Shown here: in pieces, positions 36,312 to 50,700 of the stretch | Layout: each line of letters begins with the position of its first letter | Position numbering within the stretch: position 1 is the first letter of the stretch | From: Pteria penguin | Lineage: Eukaryota > Mollusca > Bivalvia > Pterioida > Pteriidae | NCBI GenBank assembly: GCA_035048485.1 | Contig: CM068581.1 | Coordinates: 12,296,864-12,360,863, forward strand | Reading direction: 5' to 3' | DNA length: 64,000 bases | The notes under the pieces: generated by a model | The model's input: the letters and a program-made list of their open reading frames with translations, nothing else | Databases searched by the model: none | Told to the model about the DNA's origin: nothing | Program-made: the position numbers and the translations under genes

Positions 36312-36598
36312 TGAAGCCGGCATGCCTAGTGGTATCGCGCTCTCCTCCTAATCGTTAGGCCGGGGTTCGAGTCCCGCTCTGGTCATGTCGGTGTCATGTC
36401 TTTCGGATGAGACAGCAAAAGCCGACGCCCCGTGTCATGGTATGCATGGCACGTTAAAGGTCCTTCACTGCTTCGGGTGGGTCCGTTGCAAAGGTCAAAA
36501 TTTGTAAGCTCCGCATCAGGCAGATGCCGTCACCATATACGTGAAATATTCGTGGTGTGACGTTTAACAAAAATCAAACAATTAATCGGAATGTCTTT
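36302..36598 (+). mobile_element. tRNA-derived SINE, copy 1, with 10-bp target duplication
   Basis: The body 36312-36588 has a tRNA-like head with A box TGCCTAGTGG and a perfect B box GGTTCGAGTCC, closest by eye to tRNA-Arg (loop CTCCTAA). A central part follows that is shared with the copy at 58982, including GGGTCCGTTGCAAAGGTC and 'gcatcaggcagatgccgtca'. The tail is 'gtgtgacgtttaacaaaaat'. GAATGTCTTT flanks both sides at 36302 and 36589. A MetaSINE-type or other bivalve SINE family is possible; this is not settled here. Confidence 0.88.
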
Positions 36599-36691
36599 CG
36601 CTGCTATGGTTGAGCCCGTTGCCTTCGGAATGTCATACACTGCTATCATTAAACCCGTTGCCTTCGGAATGTCCTACACTGTTATGGTTGA

Positions 36692-36693
<2 letters not shown>
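36589..36693 (+). repeat. 39-bp minisatellite, right part
   Basis: The array of 35975-36311 resumes after the SINE for about 2.5 units, then passes directly into a TA microsatellite. Confidence 0.9.

Positions 36694-36773
<80 letters not shown>
36694..36773. repeat. (TA)n microsatellite
   Basis: Uninterrupted AT dinucleotides, about 40 units. Confidence 0.98.
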
Positions 36774-36776
<3 letters not shown>

Positions 36777-37685
36777 CTTTTTACGTGGTATATCATTTTC
36801 ATTCAATGGAAAGGAATTATGATGTATTTCTGATATTCTTAACTCAAGTTAAAACATGGGTATACCAGCATTTTTAATAATTATTAAATAGTTTCTTCAG
36901 GTCATTGTTGAAATCGCCCATCAGATATACGTTGTATTTATAAAACGAAAATTTGTCAATTACGAAGCAACTCAGCAACTCTTTTGGGATCACTTTCTTC
37001 GTCTATGTATATATCTGTCCGTCCCTCATACTTTTGTTTTCACCATTCAGGTGACACGCAGCCATAGGAACATAATCACATCGGTTATTTACCAACATTT
37101 CTATAATAATGACTAAAGAGGAACTTTGATGCTTGTATATTTGCATCTTTTAGTCAATAAATGTGTTCAGAGCGTTTCGGCAAAGTATGTTGCCATTTTG
37201 AGAAATACAATGGCACTGGCAATGTGTGATATTGATTCAAACATTTTCATTCGTATCACGGGAAATATTTAGTTTGACAGCTTTGGCACAGTGCGTGATC
37301 GATATGGATTTGGACAACTAAAATAGGGTTTACTTTAGCTATACTGTATAAAAGAAATAATCAAAATACCAAATCCAATCACGAGATTTTACGTAGAGAT
37401 TACACGAGATCGACAATGTCTACATAACATACCCCGTATCTTGCATTGGGACACTATGTTATTGCGTTATCTTATCTTTCTTCATTTGTTTGAATGTAAA
37501 TGTTCCCTTTTTAGTCGACAAGAGAAGTGTGACAACCGTTGTAAATAGTGTCTTGTTTTCCCAACAGGAATGAATTGTGTTAGGAGAATATATGTTGCTG
37601 CTGGGTAAAGGATGTAAAATTTTATAGCAAAATGTGCATGTAGGTTGAAAATCTGTCGAGTAGGTGTACGACCTCATTAATAACA

Positions 37686-37741
<56 letters not shown>

Positions 37742-39394
37742 CATTTCATTACTTAACATACAAATGGGCATACATTTAGAATAAACATATTGGTTTACTA
37801 CCTTCTGAATGTCCATCTGTTCATTTGTTGTCGAAGCTTCCTCAGGCATATCATTCTAAGGATTTGTCAGAGTATGTAATATCTTCAGAGTATTGATTTT
37901 CTATAAAGAATATCGAAGAAGTCATTAAATTTGTTCAGAATTGTGAATGTTTGTATATTTTGTCATTACGAGTCCTTTTACATCTGTGATGGTTTGCATT
38001 GGAAGTAACGGATACACAGTATGATAGACACTTAATATACAATACGAATAGAATTTCCGCTTTTTGAATGTTTGAATAGTAATGCCTCTTGGGAGCTTTT
38101 CTGATAAGGCTTCTTCGTTCCATGACCATCCGATGTCATATATCGTTGACCAAGGTCAGTTGCAAAGTTATACACCAAAGGTGGAAGACATGAAAGGTCA
38201 GTTTAAAAATTTCCTCTTGGAATCTACAAGATCATCTCTCTTTTGATGTTGATGTGGAACTCTGGCATCAAAACATATTTAGGGAACATGCATTAGTTTT
38301 ACTGATTTTCTAGTGTTTGACAAATGTCATTCAACTTGACAACCGCAGTTAATTTGTTTGTCACACAAAACTTTTTTTCAATTTATTGTTATTGATGTCT
38401 CTAAAATACAGGGCATATAATTGCAAAAAATGTTTGGGAAATAGTTTGTATGCACATAGCTTTTGAGTTCATGGCTGCATATTTGAGTTGTCAAATCAGT
38501 CCTTATCGGGTGACGTCTATATTGACGTATTATAATATCTTTGGTACACACAGATTGTTGCTAATTATATGCTACTATATTAACGATAACGTTCGCATTA
38601 TGCCATATTTGTTCGACAAAATCTTGTAATAGAAACGATATAGGCTAATGAATACCATTCGGTAGAATTCCCCAAGATAACACAGGATCTTTGTTCCCTA
38701 TACGTCTTCGATTCTAGATATTGTTTATTTTTGCCTATTGAATATGATATTTTGTGATAGATCAGCCAAACAGGGATACACAATATATAATACAGGTGTT
38801 TACATTGTGCCTATTACAATATACTTATGCGTTTGATTGAAATTATTCTTCTATTTTACTGTTAACGTAGGGACTCTGATTGCAGTGAACTTAAGAAATT
38901 GTTGCTAACGACGCTTACAGTGTTTACTCTGAATGTGACTATAATAAACTTGAAGAAAATATCACATTAAAAACATTGGTTTTTGACTACAAACTGAATC
39001 CTTTGTAATATAAAAATGTTTGCACATTTACACTGTACAGCGTAACTGGGTTTTTCATCATCTGTTCTCTTCGAGAAAGATACTTAATGTTCTGTACGCA
39101 GTCGACTTTTATTCTGTAATCTTCAGATAGTGAAATGACCTGAAGGGAAAATGTTATAGCTAGGTTCCTCTATAACACTGTTTACCGTAGTGGAAGTCGG
39201 TAAACATTCATTCTTTCATCTCTTCGCATCATATTGACAACTCATTAGTGAGTAAGTATGCTGTGTGACTTTCCCTATATTGATATTACCGTCTTCTATC
39301 GACCATCGGACACCCTTGACAATGTGATGAGCATTGTCTTACACTGCATAGTGGGAAGTCTACATAAAATCGGACAATGAATGAAGTATTTGAA
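36774..39394. other. Non-coding stretch with a (CA)n(TA)n microsatellite
   Basis: CA repeats at 37687-37730 are followed by TA to 37742. I see no supported exon. The sequence is otherwise unique-looking and AT-rich. Confidence 0.45.
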
Positions 39395-39775
39395 AATGTT
39401 GCATGTAGAATTACTGGCGTACCATTTAAAGCTCATGCCGTACCTACAGTCTGAGCAAGCTAGAGAATCAAATGTTGCATGTAGAATTACTGGCGTACCA
39501 TTTAAAGCTCATGCCGTACCTACAGTCTGAGCAATCTAGAGAATCAAATGTTGCATGTAGAATTACTGGCGTACCATTTAAAGCTCATGCCGTACCTACA
39601 GTCTGAGCAATCTAGAGAATAAAATGTTGCATGTAGAATTACTGGCGTACCATTTAAAGTTCATGCCGTACCTACAGTCTGAGCAATCTAGAGAATCAAA
39701 TGTTGCATGTAGAATTACTGGCGTACCATTTAAAGCTCATGCCGTACCTACAGTCTGAGCAATCTAGAGAATCAA
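39395..39775. repeat. 76-bp tandem repeat, five near-identical copies
   Basis: The unit begins 'aatgttgcatgtagaattac' and contains 'gctcatgccgtacctacagt'. Five copies occur in register with only a few single-base changes. The high identity points to a recent expansion. No frame is maintained, because 76 is not a multiple of three. Confidence 0.96.
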
Positions 39776-41714
39776 ATAAAGTATTATTACGTATTTACGC
39801 CCCTTTGTTATCGTACTGCTGGTAATTAGCCTGAATGATTTAGTTCGAGCACACAGCTGTGCTGAGATTTAGACTTAGGTTACTCTATGCATGCACTCTT
39901 TGCATATCTCAAGGGGCTTATCACAAGCAAGAAATAGTTTTTATTCGGCTAAAGGCTTCTAACTTCAACATAATTTTCGAAATGTTTTAATTTAAACATT
40001 TTAAGTTCAAAAAGCATTTAATACTTGAAATCCAATTTGCTGGAAACAGAGTTGTAACACGATGCCTTGTCGAGATATTTTATGAACTTCAAATTTTGAC
40101 ACCGATAAAGGGAAAAGAAATGGTCTTGGAATTGTATATTCTGACAACAATGAACTATTTAATTGCAAATTCTTTCCAACTATATAGAATTTCTTGAAGA
40201 ATGGCCTTAAGTTGTATATACCTACATTTATTGCATATTTATTTCGTTTTCAATATAGGTGGTTAGACATAATTCGTGATAAGTGAAGTAATGTGTCCAT
40301 ACCATAGAGACTTATTGTGACACAGCATTAACCCCACACAGCATCAGCTCTGCTCAAGGGAATGTATGATCTTGTGTCAACGGGATGTAATATTGCGCTA
40401 CTTACTACATTCTTTATTACGCTTTGCTCAAACCTCAGAAAGGAATAACGTCTTCCTTATCAAATTCTAGTCAAGACTCAAACCAGAAGAAAAAACCCAA
40501 AATAAACAGAACTAGAGACTCTTGCATACTTCCAAATTAAACTTTTCAAGATGTAAACTTTAACTTAACTTTATATTAACTGTAGCTTTGGTGTTACGGC
40601 AAAGCATTCTTCGTTGTTTCATACATTTCTATGTCGTATAGAATTGGTCCGTTTTCTACAAGTATTTTCATGTAACTATCCTCGTCAATACTACGGAAGT
40701 ATGGAAGGAACAATACATATGGGAAAAAATTATCTCGTGCACACGACTTAATCAGCCAATAGCAGTATCTCTCACATAATTGTTGTCTTTTGCTTTATCA
40801 GAAATCTTACTGAATAAATCTCTGATCTAGAAAGAGTTCCCATTGAAATTAGGAACCATGTTGCTTCAACTACATTCCATAATTTTGTTGAAATCAGGGA
40901 CTGATCCAGGATTTGGAAATAACTTGGGGCACTGTCAGGCGAGGGGTGGACCGCTTAAGTCCCCAGCAGGTCCAAAGCTTCGTCCCCCGGAAACTCACGC
41001 ATTTTGGCAATTTTGGGGCCACAACGTAGTCGTGCGCACGATAATTATTTCGTGTACACGACTTTCCACATGTCTCTTCCAGACTTCCGTACAAAACCGT
41101 CTTCCTAGGTTCATGGGGAATGAACTTGGGTGAGAAACAAACAAATCACGTGAACCGCGAAGCCCTGCCTCTTTTTATATTTCTACGCATGTGATTTGCC
41201 ATAATACGCCGGGTACTACTTCCATGACCCAAATTCATGGGCTGATGAACCGAGTCTGTTTATGGTTTATGGTTATGGTTCATCAAAGGAATTAGACTAG
41301 CAGTGTAAATATTCTGAAATACTTTTTGAGTTATGACAGCGCTTGCATTGTAGAGAGTAATAACTAGGTACTTCACTTCTCGACATTCAGCCACATTTAT
41401 ACTTATAAACTTGCCCAATGAATTTAAAATTCTCCTAACTACTGACAAATAATTAAATCTTCACTTAAAATGTCATAAATATGTTACACTAAAGTTTATT
41501 ATGCTTATTGTAATAATGAAATTTAAGCATAATTAATGTTTAAACTTTAATGTAAGAAATACTTTAACAAGAAAATAAAAATAACAAGAAATTTTTCATT
41601 TTTGTGACAGGAAATACTTAACCCTGGAAACATAAATGAGACGTTTGTCTTCGAACGAAGCTAAATCAATTATTTAAATTGTACAAATGTAGGTGGCTAA
41701 ACAGACACAATCAC

Positions 41715-41792
<78 letters not shown>

Positions 41793-43708
41793 AGGCGGAA
41801 CTACATTACGTTCTCTTTCATCATTAATGTTGTATACCACCATAGCACTTTGTCCGATATTTGTAAGTTTTTGTCCAATGATCTGTGGTATGTATGTCTC
41901 TGATACAAAGACGGTCTTGATTAACAAATAACATCTGGTTTCATCAAAATGTCCATTTTACTGACTTGTATTTCATCAACCGACGGAAAAAACCTGGTTT
42001 GAATCAAATTGTTTTATTATCATGTCGTTTACATGTGTCTATACAATGTAAGAAATGAACTTAGGTATGCATAAAGTACGCGACTGATCTCATTATGTGC
42101 ACCTCTTGTAGAAATGGTATATGGTTTGTGTTGACTATATACAGACAGTTCATTCAGAATTTGTGGCTAATAGTTTTATACTGTACTAGTGGACTAATTA
42201 CAATATGCCAGAGCATAATGTTTCTGGCTATATGGGGTCACGTGAAATTTCATATATACCAACAATTCATCTTTTTATTATGGAGAAGAGATGGGTCTTA
42301 AAATGGTTGTCAACTTGAAACTTGATATTCTGAGAGTGATCCATGTCGTTTGGCCGATGAAAGAATGAACAATTTGTTTTATTGCCAGGTGTGGACAATT
42401 TCATTTTAGCATTTCAAAGCTGTTTCAATGAACAATCATTCTTTTCAAACCTTTTACAGTCAGAATGCCTAATGATTTATAGTCTGTAATGAAACTTTGA
42501 ATGAAAAACACATTACAACCTTTAGCTTGTTCTTTGAAGCAAGTGAAAGTTGGTTGAACATAGAAATTTGTGGCATTAATACCTATACCAGGGCTGCACA
42601 TATATATACCGTTCTTTCGTCCATTGATAGGCAAGCACTTAACCGATGACATTAATCCTAATATTATACAAGGTTGGCGGATAAATCGTCTTATTGTCGG
42701 CACGATATCCCCCGGGTCGAGTCCAGTAGTGAGATAATGTTCCTAGGGGAATGTCTATTGTCCATGCTTTTCTATGTACATTAGATCCCTAGTATTAATG
42801 CCTGTTGAAAGTGACTTGTAAACTGGTATTTAGAACAGACTTATTAGGCACTTGTATCCACTCACTTGGCTGCTAGGGGCTAATATTATACATTGTTTCG
42901 TTAATGAGTATATGTACTTATCTGTCAAGGCAAATGTTTATAGGTACTTGCATTGAGCTACGGGGTCAGGTCTATGAAATTTAATTGCCTCACACAAAGT
43001 GCCAGATTTATTTATGATAAAGATCTAATTATACTAAGGTGAAAAGCAGCATTTTATCTTTAACAGTGATGTCTTTCATTATTTTGACATCATCCTTTTG
43101 ATTTAATATACAGATTTAAAGTGAATGAAAATGGGAATATTATCGTATACTGTATATTGTATACATATGGTAGATATTTCACATATATGCCGTATATAGT
43201 ATATATGATAGATATTTTACATATATATTGTATACATGTGATAGATAGTTCACATATATTCGGGTAATACAGATATAGATTTATATAAGATTTGAAAATA
43301 TGTCATTAAGAGCATTTATGACATTAATTTGTACTAAATTATATTATTTGACAAACGAATAAGGTAAATTATACGAGAATTTGAGATGTTAGTCATGCCG
43401 TTCGAGTTATTCCCCTTTGGCATTACGACCCGTTAGGTTTCATCACCCGTTACTTCCGTATTAATCCACGACAACGGAGTACAGTGCGTGTCGTTCGGAT
43501 AATCAATCCATCGTTTGCTGGAATTACATTAAATATATCACACTGTGTTGAACAAGGAAGTGAGTGCATTGAAAATATTGTTTAGGATATTGACTGTGTA
43601 TGTGTTTTTTCCGTTGCTTGTTTGATGAGGAAAATTCGTTACTTTCCACTAGTTTCTCGCTGGAGTAAGTATATACATGTATGTAATTATTTATTATGGC
43701 AGTAGAAG
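39776..43708. other. Non-coding stretch with one (TA)n tract
   Basis: A TA microsatellite fills 41717-41791. A degraded repeat lies near 40897-41060 ('gggactgatccaggatttgg'). No gene is supported. Confidence 0.45.
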
Positions 43709-43796
43709 TAAGTTCTGGCTAGGTATTGTATTGTGGAGAACGTTTGAAGTATAAGTTCTGGCTTGGTATTGTATTATGGAGAACGTTTGAAGTACA
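43709..43796. repeat. 43-bp direct duplication, two copies
   Basis: 'agttctggctaggtattgta' and its continuation to 'cgtttgaagtat' occur twice, 43 bp apart, with few differences. Confidence 0.85.
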
Positions 43797-44606
43797 GGGA
43801 GGAGTTAGAATCGGATATTGTTTGAATGGTGATGTTTATACAATGTTCGTGCTTGCCATGCTTTACCTGCTATAATGTCATGTTTTATGGATAGTGTTTA
43901 TCTTTTCTGATAAATTCATGCTCTCGGTTTGTTATGTCTGCATGTGGTGCACTTATAAAGGAGTAAAATACGTAATATTTTTATAAATCTTAAATGAATG
44001 CTAGTAGAGCTCCGTGTACAAGAGTTTCCACTCATGTAAATAAATTTAATTCCATCACTCGTATGATTTATAATTCTGTAAAATGAAGTAGACTCTTATA
44101 TACAGATCTATTGAATATACACCATATTGACCCTTTATACCAGATTATTATTCAAACACATTGTATTTCATGTAATTTGATTACTTTCATTATAATTTCA
44201 CGTAAACGCTTGAGGATGTTCATGAATAAACATCAGGACTCTCAGATGTAGCAGTATCAAAGTCAATTCAATGTCCCTTTAACACACTGAATGTCAACAT
44301 AAGTTACAGGTAAATCAAGACGAGAACTCGGGTTAACAAATTAGAACTTTGTCTAGCATTTATCTTGTTAAATGAAGTGCAGTTTAATCGTTTTTGTCAA
44401 AGAATGTGTACATCTATTTTGTGGTCGTTTAATATTGCTTGCTAAAAGGCATATTTCACATTAAAATGACATAAACATCCTGCATTACATAGGTCGATTG
44501 AATTATCAACACCCAAGTCAATTCTTAGTGCACATCCCGGGGTAAGAAATACAGGTTTTCAATAACTCTATAGAATATGCGAAAAACCTGTTGAAATCCT
44601 TCTTGT
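43797..44606. other. Non-coding stretch
   Basis: No recognised feature. Confidence 0.4.
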
Positions 44607-44745
44607 AAGCGTTGTTGTGGGTGAAGTGTACTCCTGGAATAGTTTCTGTGAGCGTTGTTGTGGGTGAAGTGTACTCCTGGAATAGTTTCTGTGAGCGTTG
44701 TTGTGGGTGAAGTGTACTCCTGGAGTAGTTTCTGTGAGCGTTCCA
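44607..44745. repeat. 43-bp tandem repeat, about three copies
   Basis: The unit 'gcgttgttgtgggtgaagtg' plus TACTCCTGGAATAGTTTCTGTGA begins at 44609, 44652 and 44695. A fourth partial unit begins GCGTTCCACGGGTGG. Because 43 is not a multiple of three, minus-strand frames here (HPQQR words) cycle and are not genes. Confidence 0.92.
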
Positions 44746-45290
44746 CGGGTGGGAGTAAATGTTCTGCCGTGGGGTGATACAGTACACACTTTACTCTTGA
44801 CTAATCAGTAATTCTGTTGCACCTTTACCTGTCCTTAATTCCATTATAATGGTTCATGTATTACGCAAACAAACCATTGAAGAGTCATGTTACATTTTAT
44901 CTTATTGCATGTAAAGATCACCTGGTTACTGAGATAGGTATTTGATGGATTTAGAACTATCTAGATGGTATGTACTTGTGATATTCTGTCGTTTTGTGTC
45001 GTACATATTGTTAGTTGTTACGGGGCCATTCGGTCATACCCCGGGGTAGTATTGGTATTGACGTACGATTTTCCATGGGCAGGATATATACGTGTGTAAT
45101 TGTATGTAAGTCGCCCCTACCTACATAACTCGCAGTGTTACAATAACATCATCATGTATTTCTAAAGGTTATCACAAAACTATTCATTTCAGAGTGATAT
45201 TTGTAATCGCTTTGATTAAAGTTTCTGTTGCATAAAATGATGTTTATTTTATTAGCATTTCATCAGTTATTAGCATCTCATCAGTTATTA

Positions 45291-45940
45291 GCCCCTATTG
45301 GTGACACGGGTGAGGGGACTTTAGGTTTTTTCTCCGTATGTCCATCCGACCGTCTGCCGCTTTTGTTTTCCTGGATTATTTATGTAAACTCTGAGGTATT
45401 TGATTGAAGTTGGTACACTATTCTAAATAGCTTGAGTGTCATGGGATTTCGTTATTTATTTATTTATTTTTACTGAATTATGGCCCTTTATTGACTGAAA
45501 CTCAATGAAAATTCTGTTTTCCAGAATTATTTTAGATTAATCTTTGAAGTATTTGATTGAAAGTTGGTACATTGTTCAATATATCAGACCTACAAATCAA
45601 ATTCGAATGTTTTGGTAATTTTTTTTAACTTTGACCTTTTATTGACTGAAAATAAATGAAAATTCTGTCGCCGGAATTATGTTACGTTAAACTTTGAGGT
45701 ATTTGATTAAAAGTTGGAACACTGTTCTATATAGCAAGGATACAGTTCGTGTAGCTGTTTCGTGAGATTCCGTTGATTTAGTACTGAGTTATGTCCCTTT
45801 ATTGACTGAAAATCAATGAAAATTCTGTAGAATTTTCTTTTTACAGATTTTTTTTCCAGGTTATACTAATTTAGTACACTTATCTCAGTTACGGCCCTTT
45901 ATTCAGTTATAGTCATTGAAAATTCTGTTTTCCAGAATTT
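45291..45940 (+). mobile_element. Dispersed repeat with ~145-bp internal units
   Basis: A head 'gcccctattggtgacacggg' with 'gtatgtccatccgaccgtct' is followed by four units sharing 'gaggtatttgattgaa', 'gttggtaca', 'tatggccctttattgactg' and 'aatgaaaattctg'. There is no coding capacity. Same general layout as 15707 and 32971, but the sequence differs. Confidence 0.7.
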
Positions 45941-47790
45941 TTATTGAAATCAGCACATGGTTGTATATATAGTGCAGTTAAAATTTTAAACATTCTGTTG
46001 AACATTCTTTTTTTCCTTCATACTGTGTTTACATCTAATGCGGAAGGGTATGTAGAAAGAATGAAATCTTATTTTTATGTTACAAATTCATGTAAAATGA
46101 ATTTTACTGAATACATATTACTCCTTATAGAATATATACATGTATTTAATATGACTCGTTCATAAACAAATGTGCTTGTGTAGTGAGCGACATGCACAGT
46201 AAATTTTCTGACTTGATAGTCTTTGTTTAGTTTTAATGGTCCAAGAGCTCATTGTCCGTATGTCTGGACAGTGACATCAAAGTTTGTAGAATTAATATAC
46301 CAAAAATATCCAGTAAAGCCAAAAATATCCAATAAAACCAAAAATATCCAATAAAACCAAATGCTATGATATAATCCAGTACCTCATTTCATATATAAAC
46401 TGCCAAATGGTTTATGAAAGTAATGAATCACAATGTAACGTGTTATTAAGCCAGTTGGCATGTTAGGTATATTTGTCTAGGTAATAGGCAAAATAAAACA
46501 CTTCCCTCTGTAGTATCGAATTCTATAATATGTTTCCGTGTACAGAAAGACCAAGAATCAATGTCACGGACTGTTTTTTTTTTATTTTATATTCTCTAAC
46601 GTAATACGATCATGTGCCACACGATCAGGATGTTCTCAACATGGAGCATGATACTTCTTGTGCCCGCTCTCAAAATACTTACATAGCGTTTCCTTCCTCA
46701 TTTTATTTCATCTCCTGAAGCATGGGAGTATTTTAATGAGTTGATTCTTTCAGACAAAGTAAAAACCTTAGAAAATTGAGTTACATAAAACATGTTCAAG
46801 TATGCACTCAAGAATAAAAGAAATATTCATACTGACATTTTATCGACACGGTTCTTGTATCTTGTCTGTGGTACCTGTCGTACAAGTCTATAGCTGAATT
46901 CATTTTCACTGCATAAATTCTGATTCACCCAAAATTGAAACAATTATTTATATTTCTTGATGACGCTAGAAGTAGGTTAATGCAATTGTAATTTGACTGA
47001 TATTTGTTATAACAGAAAGTCCTAATGTTTAATAATATCACCATAGAAACACGTTCATAATGATGCATACGACTTGGAATTGGACTGTGTTAAGTGGTGT
47101 GTTTTGTCAGTTGTGATACCATGATGGTGCATGTTATTGCTTGATTATCGACCGTTTTCCGTCGCAGTCTCATGTTACTCCATCGTGCATTATTCATGAA
47201 GGCTTTCCTCGACAAAACTGTCTCGTGTGTTGTATTGATCTTCAGTAAGAGAGAATAGCAGTAGAAATGCGACCCCCTCCTCCGCGTATTCCCTCTTATT
47301 AGTCTTAAATGCCAAATTAAAGTACCCATTCCTGTCTTCAAACATTTGAAACTAATAGAATTAGATACAAATCTCTTCACAATTTACAAGGCCCTTGTAT
47401 ATTGTAAAACATCTATGATCTTATAATGTGATCTTAAGACTGGAGTGGTAGTATCATAGCTCATGTGACTTCAGAGATAGAGGGAGTGAAGCTCCGCATC
47501 ATGTGATGGGTTATCTAACCAATCTCTGTTAATTTAATGCTAAGACCTCCAAGCAGAAAATAGACCTCTCCAGATTACATTCTTATTAAAGCATGTTCAT
47601 TGACTGCTTAGATCATTGCATTAGCATTGCATCATTTAGCGTTTAACACTATTTTAAGATGATATTCTAAATACGAAGTTTACGTTGTCTCCGGATATCT
47701 TCTTCATTAACATACATTTTGTAACATCATTGGTATAGGAATTTTAGTCCAGGCACCTGATATTACTCTTAACTCTCTTCATTATTTTCA
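45941..47790. other. Non-coding stretch with a small tandem repeat
   Basis: A 19-bp unit (ccaaaaatatccaataaaa) repeats about three times at 46300-46360. No supported gene. Confidence 0.45.
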
Positions 47791-50700
47791 GCTCATCTAT
47801 GAAGAGAACTCAAGTAAGCTTTTAATTAACTTTTTGTCCGTCGTCTGTCCATCCCTTTATAACACACTTATATTTTCGACTTCTTCAGAACCACATTAAG
47901 GATTTTGGTGAAACTATGTATAAATGAAGAACTATAGGTCCTTTACCACATCTGTTCATTTTGTCCAAATTCGCCGCCGTAACTAAGAATAGGTCTCAGA
48001 GGGTACCTTTTTAGCTCACCTGAGCCAAAGGCTCAAGTGAGCTATTGTGATCAATCACCGTCCGTCGTCCGTCGTCCGTCGTCCGTCCGTCGTCCGTCGT
48101 CCGTCGTCCGTCGTTAACTTTTCACATTTTCGACTTCTTCTCCAGAACCACTGAACAGAATTTGATGAAACTTGATAAGCATGTAGTACTCATGGTCCCC
48201 TACAAGTGTTGTTGTTTTTCGTCCGGATTCATCAACAGGTGGCGCCACCACAGGCAAAAGTAGGTCAAAGAGGGTACCCTCCTTTGACAAACTTCTTCTT
48301 CAGACCGGGGGCATACAGAAACAAACCGAATGCATAGGAATGATCTAGAGGGATGTGTGAAGAAGTGTTGTTAATTTTGGTTCCGTTCCGAAATCAAATT
48401 TTTGACGTTTTTTTGACGTTTTTTTGTACTTGGTAGTTTTAATGCAGAAAAGAGGTATTTTTTTCTTTTAGTAAACATTGATGCATTAATTTGGTTTAAT
48501 TTGATCATTTTGATGGTAAGAAATACTACTGCGAAGAAAATTTTTCAATATTTTATGTTTTGGATTTTTTATGAATTTTTTAAGACTTTCAAGAAAAAGG
48601 GGGGTGGGATAATTGGTGTAAACATTTCACAGTTTGAACTTTTTCTTCGGAACCACTTGCTGGAATTCAATGAAACTGGGCATGCATCAAATACTCAAGG
48701 TTCTCGACAAATGTGGTCATTTTTGTCAGGATCCATGAACAGGTGGCACCACCACAGACAAAAGTAGGTCACAGAGGGTACCCTCCTTTGACAAACTTCT
48801 TATTGAGATCAGGTGCATACAGCGACAAACCGACTGCATAGGAATGATTTAGAGGCATATGGGAAGAAGTGTTGATATTTTTGGTTCCATTCCGAAATCA
48901 AATTTTTGACGTTTTTTCATTTTAATTTTGGACTTTGTTATTTTAATGCATTAAAGAGTTATTATTTTCTTTTAGTAAACATTGATGCATTCATTTGGTT
49001 TCATTTAATAATTTCTATGGTAAGGAATGCTGGTGCGAAGGAATTTTTTCAATATTTCGATTTTTGAATTTTTTATGAATTTTTTAAGACTTCCATGAAA
49101 AGGGGGGGGGGGACAATTTTTCATATCTTCAACTTGATCTACAGAACAACTTGAAGGATTGTGATAAAACTGGGTAGGATGCAAATACTCATAGTCCTTT
49201 TCAAAGGTTTTGTTTTTTGTGCGGATCATCCAAATTGGTTAACAGATAATGCCACCATGTCTAAAAGTAGGTCTCACAATGGTACATATACCACTTGGTA
49301 ATTGAAATATGGAGAGTAGCGGTTCAAATCCAGCTGTGGTCAAAAAAATTTTTTTTTTTTTTTACACATCTAAATAAGTTTTTAGATGTTTCTCAACACT
49401 CAACATATGAAATTAGGAATTTTACGTTTAAGACTTCCAAAAAAAAAAAGGGGGGGGGGGTGTTTTGGCCATTTTTCACATTTTCAACTTTTTCTACAAA
49501 ACTGTTTGAGGGATTTTAATAAATCTTGGTAGAAATAAGTCACTTATGATCCTCTTCAAATTCTGTTGTTTTCGTCCAGACCTCTTTACAGGTGGCGCCA
49601 CCATAGTCAAGAGTAGGTCACAAAAGAGTTCCCTCATTTAACAATATTCTTTTTCATACGGGCTGTATACAGAGACAAACAGAATGCATAGAAATGATCT
49701 AGAGGGATGAGTGAAGATGTATTGTCATTTTGGTTCTCTTCCAAAATCAAATTTTAGAATTTTTTTCGACATTTCTTTGGACTTGGTGATTCAATGCAGA
49801 AAAAAGTGTCATATTTCCTAGTTAATTGATAATGATGATTTCTTATGGACTATTGTGATCATAATTATGGTAAGGATTGTTACTTTGAAAGAATTTTGTC
49901 AATATCTCAATTTTTGGATTTTCTGTGAATTTTTTAAGACTTCCAAATGAGGGTGTATAGGAACAATTCAATCACATTTTTCACTTCTGCTGTTATACCA
50001 CATGAAAGATTTTAATGAAACATGGAATACATGAAGTACTAAAAGTCCTCTATCAATTTGGTAAATTTCATCCAAATTGGTTTAACAGATAATGCCACCA
50101 TGTCTAAAAAGCAGTTCTCGCAATAGTACATATACCACTTGGTAATTGAAATATGGAGAGTAGCGGTTCAAATCCAGCTTTGGTCAAAATTTTTTTTTTC
50201 ATTTCTTTACACATCTAAATAAGTTTTTAGATGTTTCTCAACACTCAACATATGAAATTAGGCAATTTTAAGTTAGATCTGGACAATATTTGAAACAATT
50301 GTTGTTCATGACCCAGACTTGAAATCAGTCAACAAAAGGCCCCACCTAAAGAAAATGACTAACTTGTTGCCCTGAATGACTTCTTGCAGAGACAAAGGAA
50401 ATGCTTAATATCAAAATCACCTGAATGGATGTGCAAAAAAGTGTTGTTTTTTATTCTAGCCTGAAATAAAATTTGACATATTTTCAACATCTGTGTTGAC
50501 TTAGTCACATTAATGCAAAAATAAATGAATTCTCCTTCATGCATGACTGATAATCTAGGTACTCAGGTGAGCGATATAGGCCCACTTGGGCCTCTTGTTT
50601 GAAAATTTTCTCCAAAACCACTGTGTTGATAATCACACTAATGGCATTTTAGTGATATAGAAGAATGTCTGTTTCGAGTTTGTTCATTTCATTGAAAGTA

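Noticed and set aside
44518..44789. Overlapping minus-strand frames with HPQQR repeats
   Set aside because: They arise from a 43-bp tandem repeat read in three successive frames, and no frame is preferred.
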